Assembly: GCA_025929595.1 (NCBI GenBank)
Contig: JAICQA010000074.1
Span: forward strand, 1-9,834
Source of the DNA: Xanthobacteraceae bacterium
GTDB taxonomy: Bacteria; Pseudomonadota; Alphaproteobacteria; Rhizobiales; Xanthobacteraceae
DNA length: 9,834 nt
Reading direction: 5' to 3'
The notes under the pieces are model-generated. The model was given only the letters and a program-made list of their open reading frames with translations, was not told the DNA's origin and ran no database searches. This document shows positions 1 to 6,681 of this stretch, in pieces (position 1 is the stretch's first letter; each line of letters opens with the position of its first letter). The position numbers and the translations under genes are program-made.

Positions 1-1
1 C

Positions 2-772
2 CGCAAGACGGCGCTCCGCGTTCGCCCCATCAAAAAGGTCCTTCGTGGCGGGTGTCACCGCCGGCAGCGAGCGCCAATACCCGCGCCACTCCGGATCGTC
101 ATGCAGGCTGTCTGCGACGACGACTTCGCCGGGCTCAAGGCGCGCGACTTCGGCGGCGAGCCGGGCTCCGTCGGTTTCCGCGACATGAAACTCGCCGGTC
201 GAGATGTCGAGCCAGGCGAGCCCGAACTGCGCGTCACCCTCGCTTGCGGGACGGCCGCGCGCGACCGCCATCAGCCAGTTGTTGCGCCGGGCCTCGAGCA
301 GCGAGTCTTCGGTGAGCGTGCCCGGCGTCACGAGCCGCACGACCCCGCGCCGAACAACCGACTTCGCGCCGCGCTTCTTCGCCTCGGCGGGATCCTCGGT
401 CTGCTCGCAGACGGCGACGCGATGACCCTGCGCGATCAGCCGGTGCAGATATTCTTCCGAGCGTTCGACCGGCACGCCGCACATCGGGATGTCGGCGCCG
501 AGATGCTTGCCGCGCTTGGTGAGCACGATGCCGAGTGCGCGCGAGGCGATCTCGGCGTCCTCGAAGAACAGCTCGTAGAAATCGCCCATCCGATAAAAGA
601 GCAGCGAGCCCGGATTGGCCCCCTTTATCTCGAGAAACTGCTCCATCATCGGAGTAACACGTGCGGCATCGGCAGCCGAAGAGCCGCCCGGCAGAACAGC
701 CTCGACCGGCTCCGAGCCGGTCACAGGCTCGGATTCACCTTCAGCTTCTTTTTTTGCTTGCGCGCCACGCAT
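2..772 (-). CDS. mutS: DNA mismatch repair protein MutS, N-terminal part (cut by window edge)
   Basis: MutS recognises base mismatches and small insertion loops and starts methyl- or nick-directed repair in the cytoplasm. About 257 codons are present; the 3' end runs off the left edge, so the core, clamp and ATPase domains are not visible. Domain I is clear: MGDFYELFFEDA carries the mismatch-wedging Phe-x-Glu (F65, E67 from the chosen start), followed by GIVLTKRGK, IPMCGVP, VCEQTEDP and VVRRGVVRLVTPGTL. The start of the connector domain follows (NNWLMAVARG, LAWLDISTGEF). The ATG at 772 gives a 42-residue, Glu/Pro/Ser-rich leader before the conserved MMEQFLEIK block. Such leaders are common in rhizobial MutS. 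The ATG pair at 649/646 is an alternative start, and neither choice has a strong ribosome site. It is transcribed divergently from maeB. Confidence 0.96.
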   Translation of the reverse strand, partial: MRGAQAKKEAEGESEPVTGSEPVEAVLPGGSSAADAARVTPMMEQFLEIKGANPGSLLFYRMGDFYELFFEDAEIASRALGIVLTKRGKHLGADIPMCGVPVERSEEYLHRLIAQGHRVAVCEQTEDPAEAKKRGAKSVVRRGVVRLVTPGTLTEDSLLEARRNNWLMAVARGRPASEGDAQFGLAWLDISTGEFHVAETDGARLAAEVARLEPGEVVVADSLHDDPEWRGYWRSLPAVTPATKDLFDGANAERRLA

Positions 773-815
773 CGGCTCGACGCTAGACCAAGCGCTTTCC
801 GAAGTGAATTGCGCC

Positions 816-833
816 CCGGTTTCATTCCACCGG
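816..833. repeat. Short inverted repeat in the mutS/maeB divergent gap
   Basis: CCGGT (816-820) and ACCGG (829-833) form a 5-bp dyad with an 8-base spacer, midway between the two divergent starts. This could be an operator half-site pair for either gene. Dyads this short occur by chance in GC-rich DNA, and I recognise no regulator motif. I could not identify a convincing -35/-10 pair in the 773-909 gap. Confidence 0.2.
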
Positions 834-896
834 AAGTCCTTGTTTGTCAGCGGCTTGCTCGGCTACCTTGCCCACTTGGCCGCGAATGCGGCGCGT

Positions 897-901
897 AAGG
901 A
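897..901 (+). promoter_or_regulatory. Ribosome binding site fixing the maeB start
   Basis: AAGGA lies 8 bases before the ATG at 910, a normal Shine-Dalgarno spacing. It would overlap or abut the in-frame ATG at 901 and does not serve the in-frame ATG at 844, so it favours 910. Confidence 0.65.
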
Positions 902-909
902 TGTTGCGT

Positions 910-3210
910 ATGGATGCCGAGAACAAGAAGACCAAGCCGGAGACGAAGCCGCGCCGCCAAAGGCCGCAGTTCACCGACCAGGAAGCGCTCGAATTTCACA
1001 GCCGCGGGCGGCCGGGCAAGCTCGAAATCATGGCGACGAAGCCGATGGCGACGCAGCGCGACCTCTCGCTCGCCTATTCGCCCGGCGTCGCGGTGCCGGT
1101 GCTCGCCATCGCCGAAGACGCGGACCGCGCCTATGACCTGACCGCCAAGGGCAATCTGGTCGCCGTGATCACGAACGGCACGGCGATCCTCGGCCTCGGC
1201 AATCGCGGTGCGCTCGCGGCGAAGCCTGTGATGGAAGGCAAGGCGGTGCTCTTCAAGCGTTTCGCCGATATCGATTCCTTCGATCTCGAATGCGCGACCG
1301 AGGACCCGGATGAATTCATCGCCGCCGTGAAGCCGTTCGGCGTCACCTTCGGCGGCATCAATCTCGAAGACATCAAGGCGCCGGAGTGCTTCATCATCGA
1401 GCAGCGTCTGCGCGAATTGCTCGACATCCCGGTTTTCCATGACGACCAGCACGGCACGGCGATCATCGCCGCCGCCGGCCTGATCAACGCGCTGACGTTA
1501 ACCGACCGCGACATCCGCAAGACCAAGCTGGTCGTGAACGGCGCGGGGGCGGCGGGCATCGCCTGCGTGGAGTTGCTGAAGTCACTCGGCCTCGCACCGA
1601 ACAACGTCATCCTGTGCGACACCAAGGGCGTCGTTTACAAAGGCCGCACCGACGGCATGAACCAGTGGAAGTCGGCGCATGCGGTGGAAACGAAAGCACG
1701 CACGCTCGCCGACGCCATGAAGGGCGCGGACGTCGCCTTCGGTTTGTCGGTCAAGGGCGCCTATACGCCCGAGATGATCGCGTCGATGGCCGAGAAGCCG
1801 ATCATCTTCGCCATGGCCAATCCCGATCCGGAGATCACGCCGGAAGAAGTGGCGGCGATCCGCGACGACGCGATCATGGCGACGGGCCGCTCGGACTATC
1901 CAAACCAGATCAACAACGTGCTCGGCTTTCCCTACATCTTCCGCGGCGCGCTCGACGTGCGCGCGCGCACGATCAATATGGAAATGAAGGTCGCGGCGGC
2001 GCAGGCGCTCGCCGATCTCGCGCGCGAGGACGTGCCGGACGAAGTGGCGGCCGCCTATGGCGCGCGCCCGAAATACGGGCCCGACTACATCATCCCGGTG
2101 CCGTTCGATCCGCGGCTGATTTATTCCGTGCCGCCCGCGGTCGCGAAAGCCGCGATGGACACCGGCGTCGCGCGCAAGCCCATCGTAGACATGGACGCCT
2201 ATCAGCAGCAGCTTCGCACCCGGCGCGACCCGGTCGCGGGCGTGCTCGCGCGCGTCTATGAGCGCGTGCGGCGCGCGCCGAAGCGGGTCGTGTTCGCGGA
2301 AGGCGAAGAGGAGCAGGTGATCCGCGCCGCGCTGAGCTTCGTGCACCAGGCACTCGGCACCGCGGTACTGGTGGGGCGCGAGGATCGCGTGCGAGCGATG
2401 GCGCAGGCGGCGGGCGTCGAGCTCCCCGAGACAATCGAGGTCCACAATGCGGCGCTGTCCACGCGCAACGCCGACTACGCCAACTATCTCTACGAACGCC
2501 TGCAGCGCAAAGGCTTCCTGTTCCGCGACTGCCAGCGAATGGTGAACCAGGACCGCAATTCCTTCGCCGCCGCCATGGTGGCGCTGGGCGACGCCGACGC
2601 GATGGTGTCGGGCGTCACGCGCAATTACTCGGTCGTGCTCGATGACATTCGCAAGGTGATCGACCCGAAGCCCGGCCATCGCGTCATGGGCATCTCGCTC
2701 GTGCTCGCTCGCGGCCGCACGGTGGTCGTCGCGGACACCGCGGTGACGGAGATGCCGACCGCCGAAGACCTCGCGGACATTGCGGTCGAGGCCGCAGGCG
2801 TCGCGCGCCGCCTCGGCTATGAACCGCGCGTCGCGATGCTTGCCTTTTCAACTTTCGGCCATCCGCCGGGAGAGCGCGCCAAGCACGTGCAAGGCGCGGT
2901 GAAGCTCCTGCACGAACGGCGCGTGGATTTCGAGGTGGACGGCGAACTCGCGGCGGACGTCGCGCTGAACCGCGATCTCACATCTGCCTATCCGTTCCTG
3001 CATCTGTCCGGGCCGGCGAACGTCCTCATCATGCCGGCGTTCCACTCGGCGTCGATCTCGACCAAGATGCTGCAGGAGCTCGGCGGCGCGACGGTGATCG
3101 GGCCGCTTCTGGTCGGCCTCGACCGGTCGGTTCAGATCGTGCAGCTCGGCGCGAAGGATTCCGATCTGGTGAACATGGCGGCGCTCGCGGCGTTCAATAT
3201 CAGCGGATAG
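910..3210 (+). CDS. maeB: NAD(P)-dependent malic enzyme with fused phosphotransacetylase-like domain (MaeB/TME/DME type)
   Basis: A cytoplasmic enzyme that oxidatively decarboxylates malate to pyruvate with NAD(P)H formation, linking the TCA cycle to pyruvate and acetyl-CoA supply. The 766-residue length matches the fused MaeB class. The malic domain spans about residues 20-430: LSLAYSPGV with the catalytic-type Tyr56, EGKAVLFKRFADID with Lys111 and further Lys116, the metal-binding stretch NLEDI and FHDDQHGTA (D178-D179), and a Rossmann loop VNGAGAAGIA (209-218). The PTA-like domain covers about residues 440-766, starting VARVYERVRR and RVVFAEGEEEQVIRAA. In this family that domain is usually not a transacetylase and mediates acetyl-CoA inhibition. 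Here the PTA Ser-Arg pair is replaced by Gln745-Leu746. Sequence alone does not settle whether it prefers NAD (DME) or NADP (TME). Start chosen by the AAGGA at 897. Confidence 0.96.
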   Translation: MDAENKKTKPETKPRRQRPQFTDQEALEFHSRGRPGKLEIMATKPMATQRDLSLAYSPGVAVPVLAIAEDADRAYDLTAKGNLVAVITNGTAILGLGNRGALAAKPVMEGKAVLFKRFADIDSFDLECATEDPDEFIAAVKPFGVTFGGINLEDIKAPECFIIEQRLRELLDIPVFHDDQHGTAIIAAAGLINALTLTDRDIRKTKLVVNGAGAAGIACVELLKSLGLAPNNVILCDTKGVVYKGRTDGMNQWKSAHAVETKARTLADAMKGADVAFGLSVKGAYTPEMIASMAEKPIIFAMANPDPEITPEEVAAIRDDAIMATGRSDYPNQINNVLGFPYIFRGALDVRARTINMEMKVAAAQALADLAREDVPDEVAAAYGARPKYGPDYIIPVPFDPRLIYSVPPAVAKAAMDTGVARKPIVDMDAYQQQLRTRRDPVAGVLARVYERVRRAPKRVVFAEGEEEQVIRAALSFVHQALGTAVLVGREDRVRAMAQAAGVELPETIEVHNAALSTRNADYANYLYERLQRKGFLFRDCQRMVNQDRNSFAAAMVALGDADAMVSGVTRNYSVVLDDIRKVIDPKPGHRVMGISLVLARGRTVVVADTAVTEMPTAEDLADIAVEAAGVARRLGYEPRVAMLAFSTFGHPPGERAKHVQGAVKLLHERRVDFEVDGELAADVALNRDLTSAYPFLHLSGPANVLIMPAFHSASISTKMLQELGGATVIGPLLVGLDRSVQIVQLGAKDSDLVNMAALAAFNISG

Positions 3211-3213
3211 TCG

Positions 3214-4215
3214 TTACACCTTCAACCCGTTCTCTTTCGCGAGATCGGACAGCTTCTTCAGCGGCCGGGCGCCGATATGCGAGATGACCTCGGCGGCCGC
3301 GAGCGCGCCGAGGCGCGCGGAGTCCGTGTGCGGCAGGCCCTTCGCGTAACCATGCAGGAATCCCGCGGCGAAGAGATCGCCCGCGCCGGTCGCATCGACC
3401 ACACGCTGCACCGGGAATACCGGCACCGCGTCGGTCTTGCCGGCGCCGACCACCACCGCGCCCTTCTCGCTGCGCGTGACGACCCCGAGCTTCGCGTCCC
3501 TCTTCAGCGCTTCGAGCGCAGCGTCGAAGTCGCCGGTCTCATACAGGCTCCTCAGCTCGTGCTCGTTCGCGAACAGGAGATCGACGGTGCCGCCCTTGAC
3601 GAGCTCAATAAACTCGGCGCGGTAGCGATCAACGCAGAACGAATCGGAGAGCGTCAACGCGACGGTGCGCCCTGCCCCGTGCGCGATCTTCGCAGCCTTG
3701 CGGAAGGCTTCCTTCGCGTCCTTGGGGTCCCAGAGATAGCCTTCGAGATAGGTGATCGATGAGTCCGCGATGTCCTGGTCGATCACGTCGGCGGGCGAGA
3801 GATTCTGCGCGGCACCGAGATACGTGTTCATCGTGCGCTCGCCGTCGGGCGTCACGAAGATATAGCAGGAGGCCGTCGTCGGCCCGTCTTGTGCGGGCGG
3901 CGTATCGAAGGCGACGCCGATGGCGCGGATATCGTGGGTGAAGGCGCGGCCGAGCTCGTCGTCCTTGACCTTGCCGACAAAGGCGGCCCGGCCGCCGAAG
4001 GAAGCGACGCCCGCTATCGTGTTCGCAGCCGATCCGCCGGAGGCTTTCGTCGCCGGCCCCATGGCCTGATAAATCAGTCTGGCTTGCGCCTCGTCGATCA
4101 GCGACATCGAGCCTTTCGGCATCTTGTGCGCGACGAGAAAATCGTCGTCGGTGCGGGCGAGCACGTCGACGATCGCGTTGCCGATGCCGAGTACGTCGTA
4201 ACGAGTTGCGGCCAT
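3214..4215 (-). CDS. PfkB/ribokinase-family carbohydrate or nucleoside kinase (adenosine-kinase-like)
   Basis: A predicted cytoplasmic ATP-dependent kinase of a small molecule with a hydroxymethyl group. It has 333 residues, normal for the family. The fold markers are in order: GIGNAIVDVLA near the N-terminus (10-20), the first PfkB signature ASGGSAANTIAGVASFGG with FVGKVKDDELG (58-89), FANEHELRSL (215-223), and the second signature DATGAGDLFAAGF (274-286), whose Asp280 is the family's catalytic base. Rhizobial relatives are usually labelled adenosine kinase, but ribokinase, fructokinase or a related sugar kinase cannot be excluded. The ATG at 4215 has GGAGGGG just upstream; a longer frame opening at 4266 would place that site inside the gene. 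It converges on maeB with 3 bp between stop codons and diverges from trpS across 136 bp. Confidence 0.92.
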   Translation of the reverse strand: MAATRYDVLGIGNAIVDVLARTDDDFLVAHKMPKGSMSLIDEAQARLIYQAMGPATKASGGSAANTIAGVASFGGRAAFVGKVKDDELGRAFTHDIRAIGVAFDTPPAQDGPTTASCYIFVTPDGERTMNTYLGAAQNLSPADVIDQDIADSSITYLEGYLWDPKDAKEAFRKAAKIAHGAGRTVALTLSDSFCVDRYRAEFIELVKGGTVDLLFANEHELRSLYETGDFDAALEALKRDAKLGVVTRSEKGAVVVGAGKTDAVPVFPVQRVVDATGAGDLFAAGFLHGYAKGLPHTDSARLGALAAAEVISHIGARPLKKLSDLAKENGLKV

Positions 4216-4218
4216 GAA

Positions 4219-4225
4219 CCCCTCC
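4219..4225 (-). promoter_or_regulatory. Strong ribosome binding site of the PfkB-family kinase
   Basis: On the minus strand GGAGGGG ends three bases before the ATG at 4215, with the GGAGG core five bases away. It is one of the best Shine-Dalgarno matches in the window and rules for 4215 over the upstream in-frame start at 4266. Confidence 0.75.
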
Positions 4226-4239
4226 AGCGGATGCGTGGC

Positions 4240-4257
4240 CGTAGCAAACAGGCTACG
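4240..4257. repeat. Inverted repeat in the kinase/trpS divergent gap
   Basis: CGTAGC (4240-4245) and GCTACG (4252-4257) are perfect 6-base arms around a 6-base spacer AAACAG, 25 bases upstream of the kinase ATG. It may be an operator or a leader hairpin for the kinase. Only the symmetry supports it. Confidence 0.25.
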
Positions 4258-4338
4258 CCGCCGCAACTTTGGGCGAATGGGACCGGCCCATGCGGCTTGA
4301 TGGGACGGTGCGCGCGTGGCATGACCCGGCGCTGATCG

Positions 4339-4344
4339 AAAGGG
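4339..4344 (+). promoter_or_regulatory. Ribosome binding site of trpS
   Basis: AAAGGG lies seven bases before the ATG at 4352 and supports that start codon. Confidence 0.55.
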
Positions 4345-4351
4345 TACTTGG

Positions 4352-5389
4352 ATGGCCGCGTTTCAGGAGCGGGTGTTCTCAGGGGTGCAGCCCACCGGCA
4401 ACCTGCATCTCGGAAACTATCTCGGCGCGATCAAACGCTTCGTCGAGTTGCAGACGAAGTACGACTGCATCTATTGCGTCGTCGACCTGCATGCCATCAC
4501 CGTCTGGCAGGACCCCGCAGAGCTCACCAAAAACATCCGCGAAGTGACCGCGGCCTTCATCGCCTGCGGCATCGATCCGACGAAACACATCGTGTTCAAC
4601 CAGAGCCAGGTGCATGAACACGCCGAGCTTGCATGGGTGTTCAACTGTGTCGCGCGTCTGGGTTGGCTCAACCGCATGACGCAGTTCAAGGAGAAGGCGG
4701 GCAAGGATCGCGAAAATGCTTCGGTCGGTCTTTATGCCTATCCGTCACTGATGGCGGCCGACATTCTTGCCTATCGTGCGACGCATGTGCCGGTCGGCGA
4801 GGACCAGAAGCAGCATCTGGAGCTCACGCGCGACATCGCGCAGAAATTCAACAACGACTATGCCGAACGCATCGCGTCGCTCGGCTTCAAGGACGGTTTC
4901 TTCCCGCTGACCGAGCCGCTGATCTCGGGACCAGCTACGCGAGTCATGTCGTTCCGCGACGGCACCAAGAAGATGTCGAAGTCGGAGCCCTCCGATTACT
5001 CGCGCATCAATCTCACCGACGATGCGGACGCCATCGCGCAGAAAATCCGCAAGGCGAAGACAGACCCCGAACCATTGCCTGGCGAGGAGAAGGGCCTGGA
5101 GAGCCGGCCCGAAGCCGACAATCTTGTCGGCATCTACGCCGCGCTCGCGGACACAACGCCGGCGGAAGTCCTGAAGCAGTTCGGCGGCGCGCAGTTCTCG
5201 ACTTTCAAGAACGCGCTCGTCGATCTTTCGGTCGCGAAGCTCGGCCCGATCGGTGCCGAGATGAAACGCCTCGTGCAGGATCCTGCACACATTGACGGCA
5301 TTCTTGCCGACGGCGCCGCGCGCGCGAGCAAGATCGCCGCGCCGGTCATTCGCTCTGTCAAGGACATTGTCGGGTTGGTCCATAGCTGA
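4352..5389 (+). CDS. trpS: Tryptophanyl-tRNA synthetase (class Ic)
   Basis: Charges tRNA-Trp with tryptophan in an ATP-dependent two-step reaction; cytoplasmic and essential. The 345-residue protein has the expected class I Rossmann signatures: PTGNLHLGNYLGA (14-26), where HLGN is the HIGH-type motif, and KKMSKSEPSD (206-215) with the KMSKS loop. Family blocks VDLHAIT (44-50), GLYAYPSLMAADIL (126-139) and VGEDQKQHLELTRD (148-161) form the tryptophan and ATP pocket region. The length is slightly above the roughly 330 residues of E. coli TrpRS. In many rhizobia trpS follows mutS-glnD-murJ, whereas here it follows a divergent kinase. No T-box, attenuator or leader peptide is visible before it. 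The usp gene starts 54 bp after its stop, so co-transcription is plausible. Confidence 0.98.
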   Translation: MAAFQERVFSGVQPTGNLHLGNYLGAIKRFVELQTKYDCIYCVVDLHAITVWQDPAELTKNIREVTAAFIACGIDPTKHIVFNQSQVHEHAELAWVFNCVARLGWLNRMTQFKEKAGKDRENASVGLYAYPSLMAADILAYRATHVPVGEDQKQHLELTRDIAQKFNNDYAERIASLGFKDGFFPLTEPLISGPATRVMSFRDGTKKMSKSEPSDYSRINLTDDADAIAQKIRKAKTDPEPLPGEEKGLESRPEADNLVGIYAALADTTPAEVLKQFGGAQFSTFKNALVDLSVAKLGPIGAEMKRLVQDPAHIDGILADGAARASKIAAPVIRSVKDIVGLVHS

Positions 5390-5443
5390 CTTGTCGCCCG
5401 TACGGGGCGCATGGCAGCATAGGGATGACGGCGGAACGAGGCC

Positions 5444-5944
5444 ATGAGCGCGAAGCGAAAAAGTTTCGAGCCCGGACATCTGCGGAAATTTCTCGTCGTC
5501 GTCGATGAGACGCCGGAATGCGATCGCGCCGTCTATTACGCCGCGCGGCGCGCGGCGCGTACGGGTGGCAAGCTCGTGCTGTTCGCGGCCGTCACCGTCG
5601 GCGGCCAGGACGTGCAGCAGATGTTCGGAGTCGGCGACCTCATGCGCGAGGAAGCGCGCGAAGAAGCGGAGAGCCGTCTCGATCACTTCGCCGCACGCGC
5701 CCGCAATCTCGCCGGCATCGACCCCGAGCGCGTCTTCCGCGAGGGCGCGAAGGCCGAAGAAATCCTGAAATTCATCGATGAGGACGAGGACATCGCGATC
5801 CTCGTGCTTGCCGCCGGAACGGGCAAGGAAGGTCCCGGCCCGCTCGTCGCCTCAATCGCGGGTGCCGGCTCCGGGACGTTCCCAATCCCGATCACCCTCG
5901 TGCCCGGACATCTGAAGGACGAAGAGCTCGACGCGATGGCGTAG
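5444..5944 (+). CDS. Universal stress protein (UspA family)
   Basis: A single-domain UspA-fold protein of 166 residues, cytoplasmic, of unknown exact role; family members bind nucleotides and aid stress survival. The first beta strand and nucleotide loop read KFLVVVDETPECDRAVYYAARRA (15-37), with the usual Asp21 after the hydrophobic strand. The C-terminal loop AAGTGKEGPG then SIAGAG fits the ATP-binding spacing G-2x-G-9x-G with G127, G130 and G140, but Ala141 follows where Ser or Thr is normal. ATP binding is therefore likely but not certain. A Glu/Arg-rich helix occupies about 66-88. It lies between trpS and nfuA, a position shared by rhizobial relatives. The upstream purines (GAGG close to the ATG) form only a poor ribosome site. 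Confidence 0.9.
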   Translation: MSAKRKSFEPGHLRKFLVVVDETPECDRAVYYAARRAARTGGKLVLFAAVTVGGQDVQQMFGVGDLMREEAREEAESRLDHFAARARNLAGIDPERVFREGAKAEEILKFIDEDEDIAILVLAAGTGKEGPGPLVASIAGAGSGTFPIPITLVPGHLKDEELDAMA

Positions 5945-5945
5945 T

Positions 5946-5993
5946 CTCGTGTCCCGGCCAAGCGCCGCCGTTGGCGGCCGGCCGGGGAACGAG
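5946..5993. repeat. Long GC-rich hairpin after usp (terminator or REP-like palindrome)
   Basis: Outer arms 5946-5959 and 5980-5993 match in 12 of 14 positions (CTCGTGTCCCGGCC against the complement of GGCCGGGGAACGAG), with one further G-U pair possible in RNA. The inner arms GCCGCC (5964-5969) and GGCGGC (5973-5978) are perfect, with a 3-base loop. The stem begins one base after the usp stop codon and is followed by ATTTTCC, a short T run. It could end or weaken trpS-usp transcripts, or be one copy of a dispersed palindromic repeat. The weak T run makes strong intrinsic termination doubtful. Confidence 0.55.
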
Positions 5994-6056
5994 ATTTTCC
6001 GCCCCTTCCGGAACCGACCGGGAACGCCTAGATTGAAGGGGAAAATCAGATTTTCC
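5993..6056 (+). promoter_or_regulatory. Symmetric leader element of nfuA with three copies of an 8-mer
   Basis: GATTTTCC occurs at 5993-6000 and 6049-6056, and its complement GGAAAATC at 6040-6047. The middle copy can pair with the first as part of a 13-bp stem (5993-6000 plus 6004-6008 with 6035-6047, GCC bulged). It can instead pair with the third, where GGAAAATCAGATTTTCC (6040-6056) is a perfect dyad around one base. A further hairpin, CGGCGG/CCGCCG at 6056-6074, starts right after it. As DNA the 17-bp dyad could be a repressor site; as RNA the pairings exclude each other. No known Irr, RirA or IscR box is recognisable. Confidence 0.4.
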
Positions 6057-6079
6057 GGCGGCCTTGAACCGCCGCGAAC

Positions 6080-6083
6080 GGAG
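6080..6083 (+). promoter_or_regulatory. Ribosome binding site fixing the nfuA start
   Basis: GGAG lies seven bases before the ATG at 6091 and favours this start over the in-frame TTG at 6064. Homologues also begin at the MFIQTE sequence. Confidence 0.6.
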
Positions 6084-6090
6084 CCTCGAT

Positions 6091-6651
6091 ATGTTCATTC
6101 AGACCGAAACCACGCCGAACCCGGCGACGCTCAAGTTCCTGCCCGGCCGGGCGGTGCTCGCCAATGCTACCCTTGACCTGCGCGATGCAAAGGCCGCGTC
6201 CCAGTCGCCGCTCGCCGAGCGGCTGTTCGAGGTCGACGGCGTCACCGGCGTGTTCTTCGGCCACGACTTTATCACGGTCACGAAGAAGGACGGCGAATGG
6301 GCGCATCTGAAGCCCGCGATCCTCGGCGCGATCATGGAACACTTCCTCTCGGGCGAGCCGCTGTTGCGCGGCGAGACTGCATCGGGCGACTCCGACGGCG
6401 ATGAGTTCTTCGCCGACGAAGACGCGGGTACGGTCGCGACGATCAAGGAGCTGATCGAGACGCGCGTGCGTCCGGCGGTGGCGAACGACGGCGGCGACAT
6501 CACCTTCCGCGGCTACAAGGAAGGCGTCGTCTATCTCAACATGCGCGGCGCCTGCGCCGGCTGCCCGTCCTCGACCGCCACGCTGAAGAACGGCATCGAG
6601 AACCTTCTGCGCCACTTCGTGCCGGACGTGGTGGAAGTCCGCCCGATCTGA
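6091..6651 (+). CDS. nfuA: NfuA-type Fe-S cluster carrier (NifU C-terminal domain protein)
   Basis: A cytoplasmic scaffold or carrier that delivers 4Fe-4S clusters to apo-enzymes. The 186 residues hold two domains. The Nfu N-terminal domain covers about 1-87 and opens with the family-typical MFIQTETTPNPATLKFLPG. An acidic linker (GDSDGDEFFADEDAG, about 99-113) joins it to the NifU-like domain, about 114-182. That domain has RPAVANDGGDI and the cluster-binding pair C155-A-G-C158 in RGACAGCPSS. Both cysteines are present, so the protein should be functional. Unlike E. coli NfuA, whose N-terminal domain is a degenerate A-type one, this is the alphaproteobacterial/mitochondrial NFU1 layout. A structured 146-bp leader precedes it. 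MiaB, a 4Fe-4S enzyme and a known client of NfuA in E. coli, lies five genes downstream. Confidence 0.95.
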   Translation: MFIQTETTPNPATLKFLPGRAVLANATLDLRDAKAASQSPLAERLFEVDGVTGVFFGHDFITVTKKDGEWAHLKPAILGAIMEHFLSGEPLLRGETASGDSDGDEFFADEDAGTVATIKELIETRVRPAVANDGGDITFRGYKEGVVYLNMRGACAGCPSSTATLKNGIENLLRHFVPDVVEVRPI

Positions 6652-6681
6652 CGGCGGATTCCGGCACGGGTTAGGGGCCCC

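Noticed and set aside
101..898. 265-codon open frame on the plus strand over the mutS 5' region
   Set aside because: It lies antisense to a clear MutS domain I, shows no family motif, and its Arg/Ala/His-rich composition is typical of GC-rich shadow frames.
844..909. Longer maeB start at ATG 844
   Set aside because: The extra 22 residues have no family match and no ribosome site, while 910 has AAGGA at 8 bases.
773..909. Candidate -35/-10 promoter (CTTGTT at 839 with GCTACC at 862)
   Set aside because: The -10 match is too poor and GC-rich DNA gives many such pairs, so no promoter is claimed here.
1582..2679. 365-codon minus-strand frame inside maeB
   Set aside because: The plus strand encodes conserved malic-enzyme and PTA-like blocks across this interval; the minus frame is His/Arg/Asp-rich with no motif.
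4216..4266. Longer kinase start at 4266
   Set aside because: It would put the strong GGAGGGG site inside the coding region; homologues start near MAATRYDVLGIG.
4258..4351. Possible T-box or attenuator in front of trpS
   Set aside because: No leader peptide with tandem Trp codons, no terminator/antiterminator pair and no T-box core were seen.
5986..6045. Possible EcfG-type promoter from GGAAC repeats at 5986, 6010 and 6021
   Set aside because: No GTT-type -10 element occurs at the needed 16-17 base spacing.
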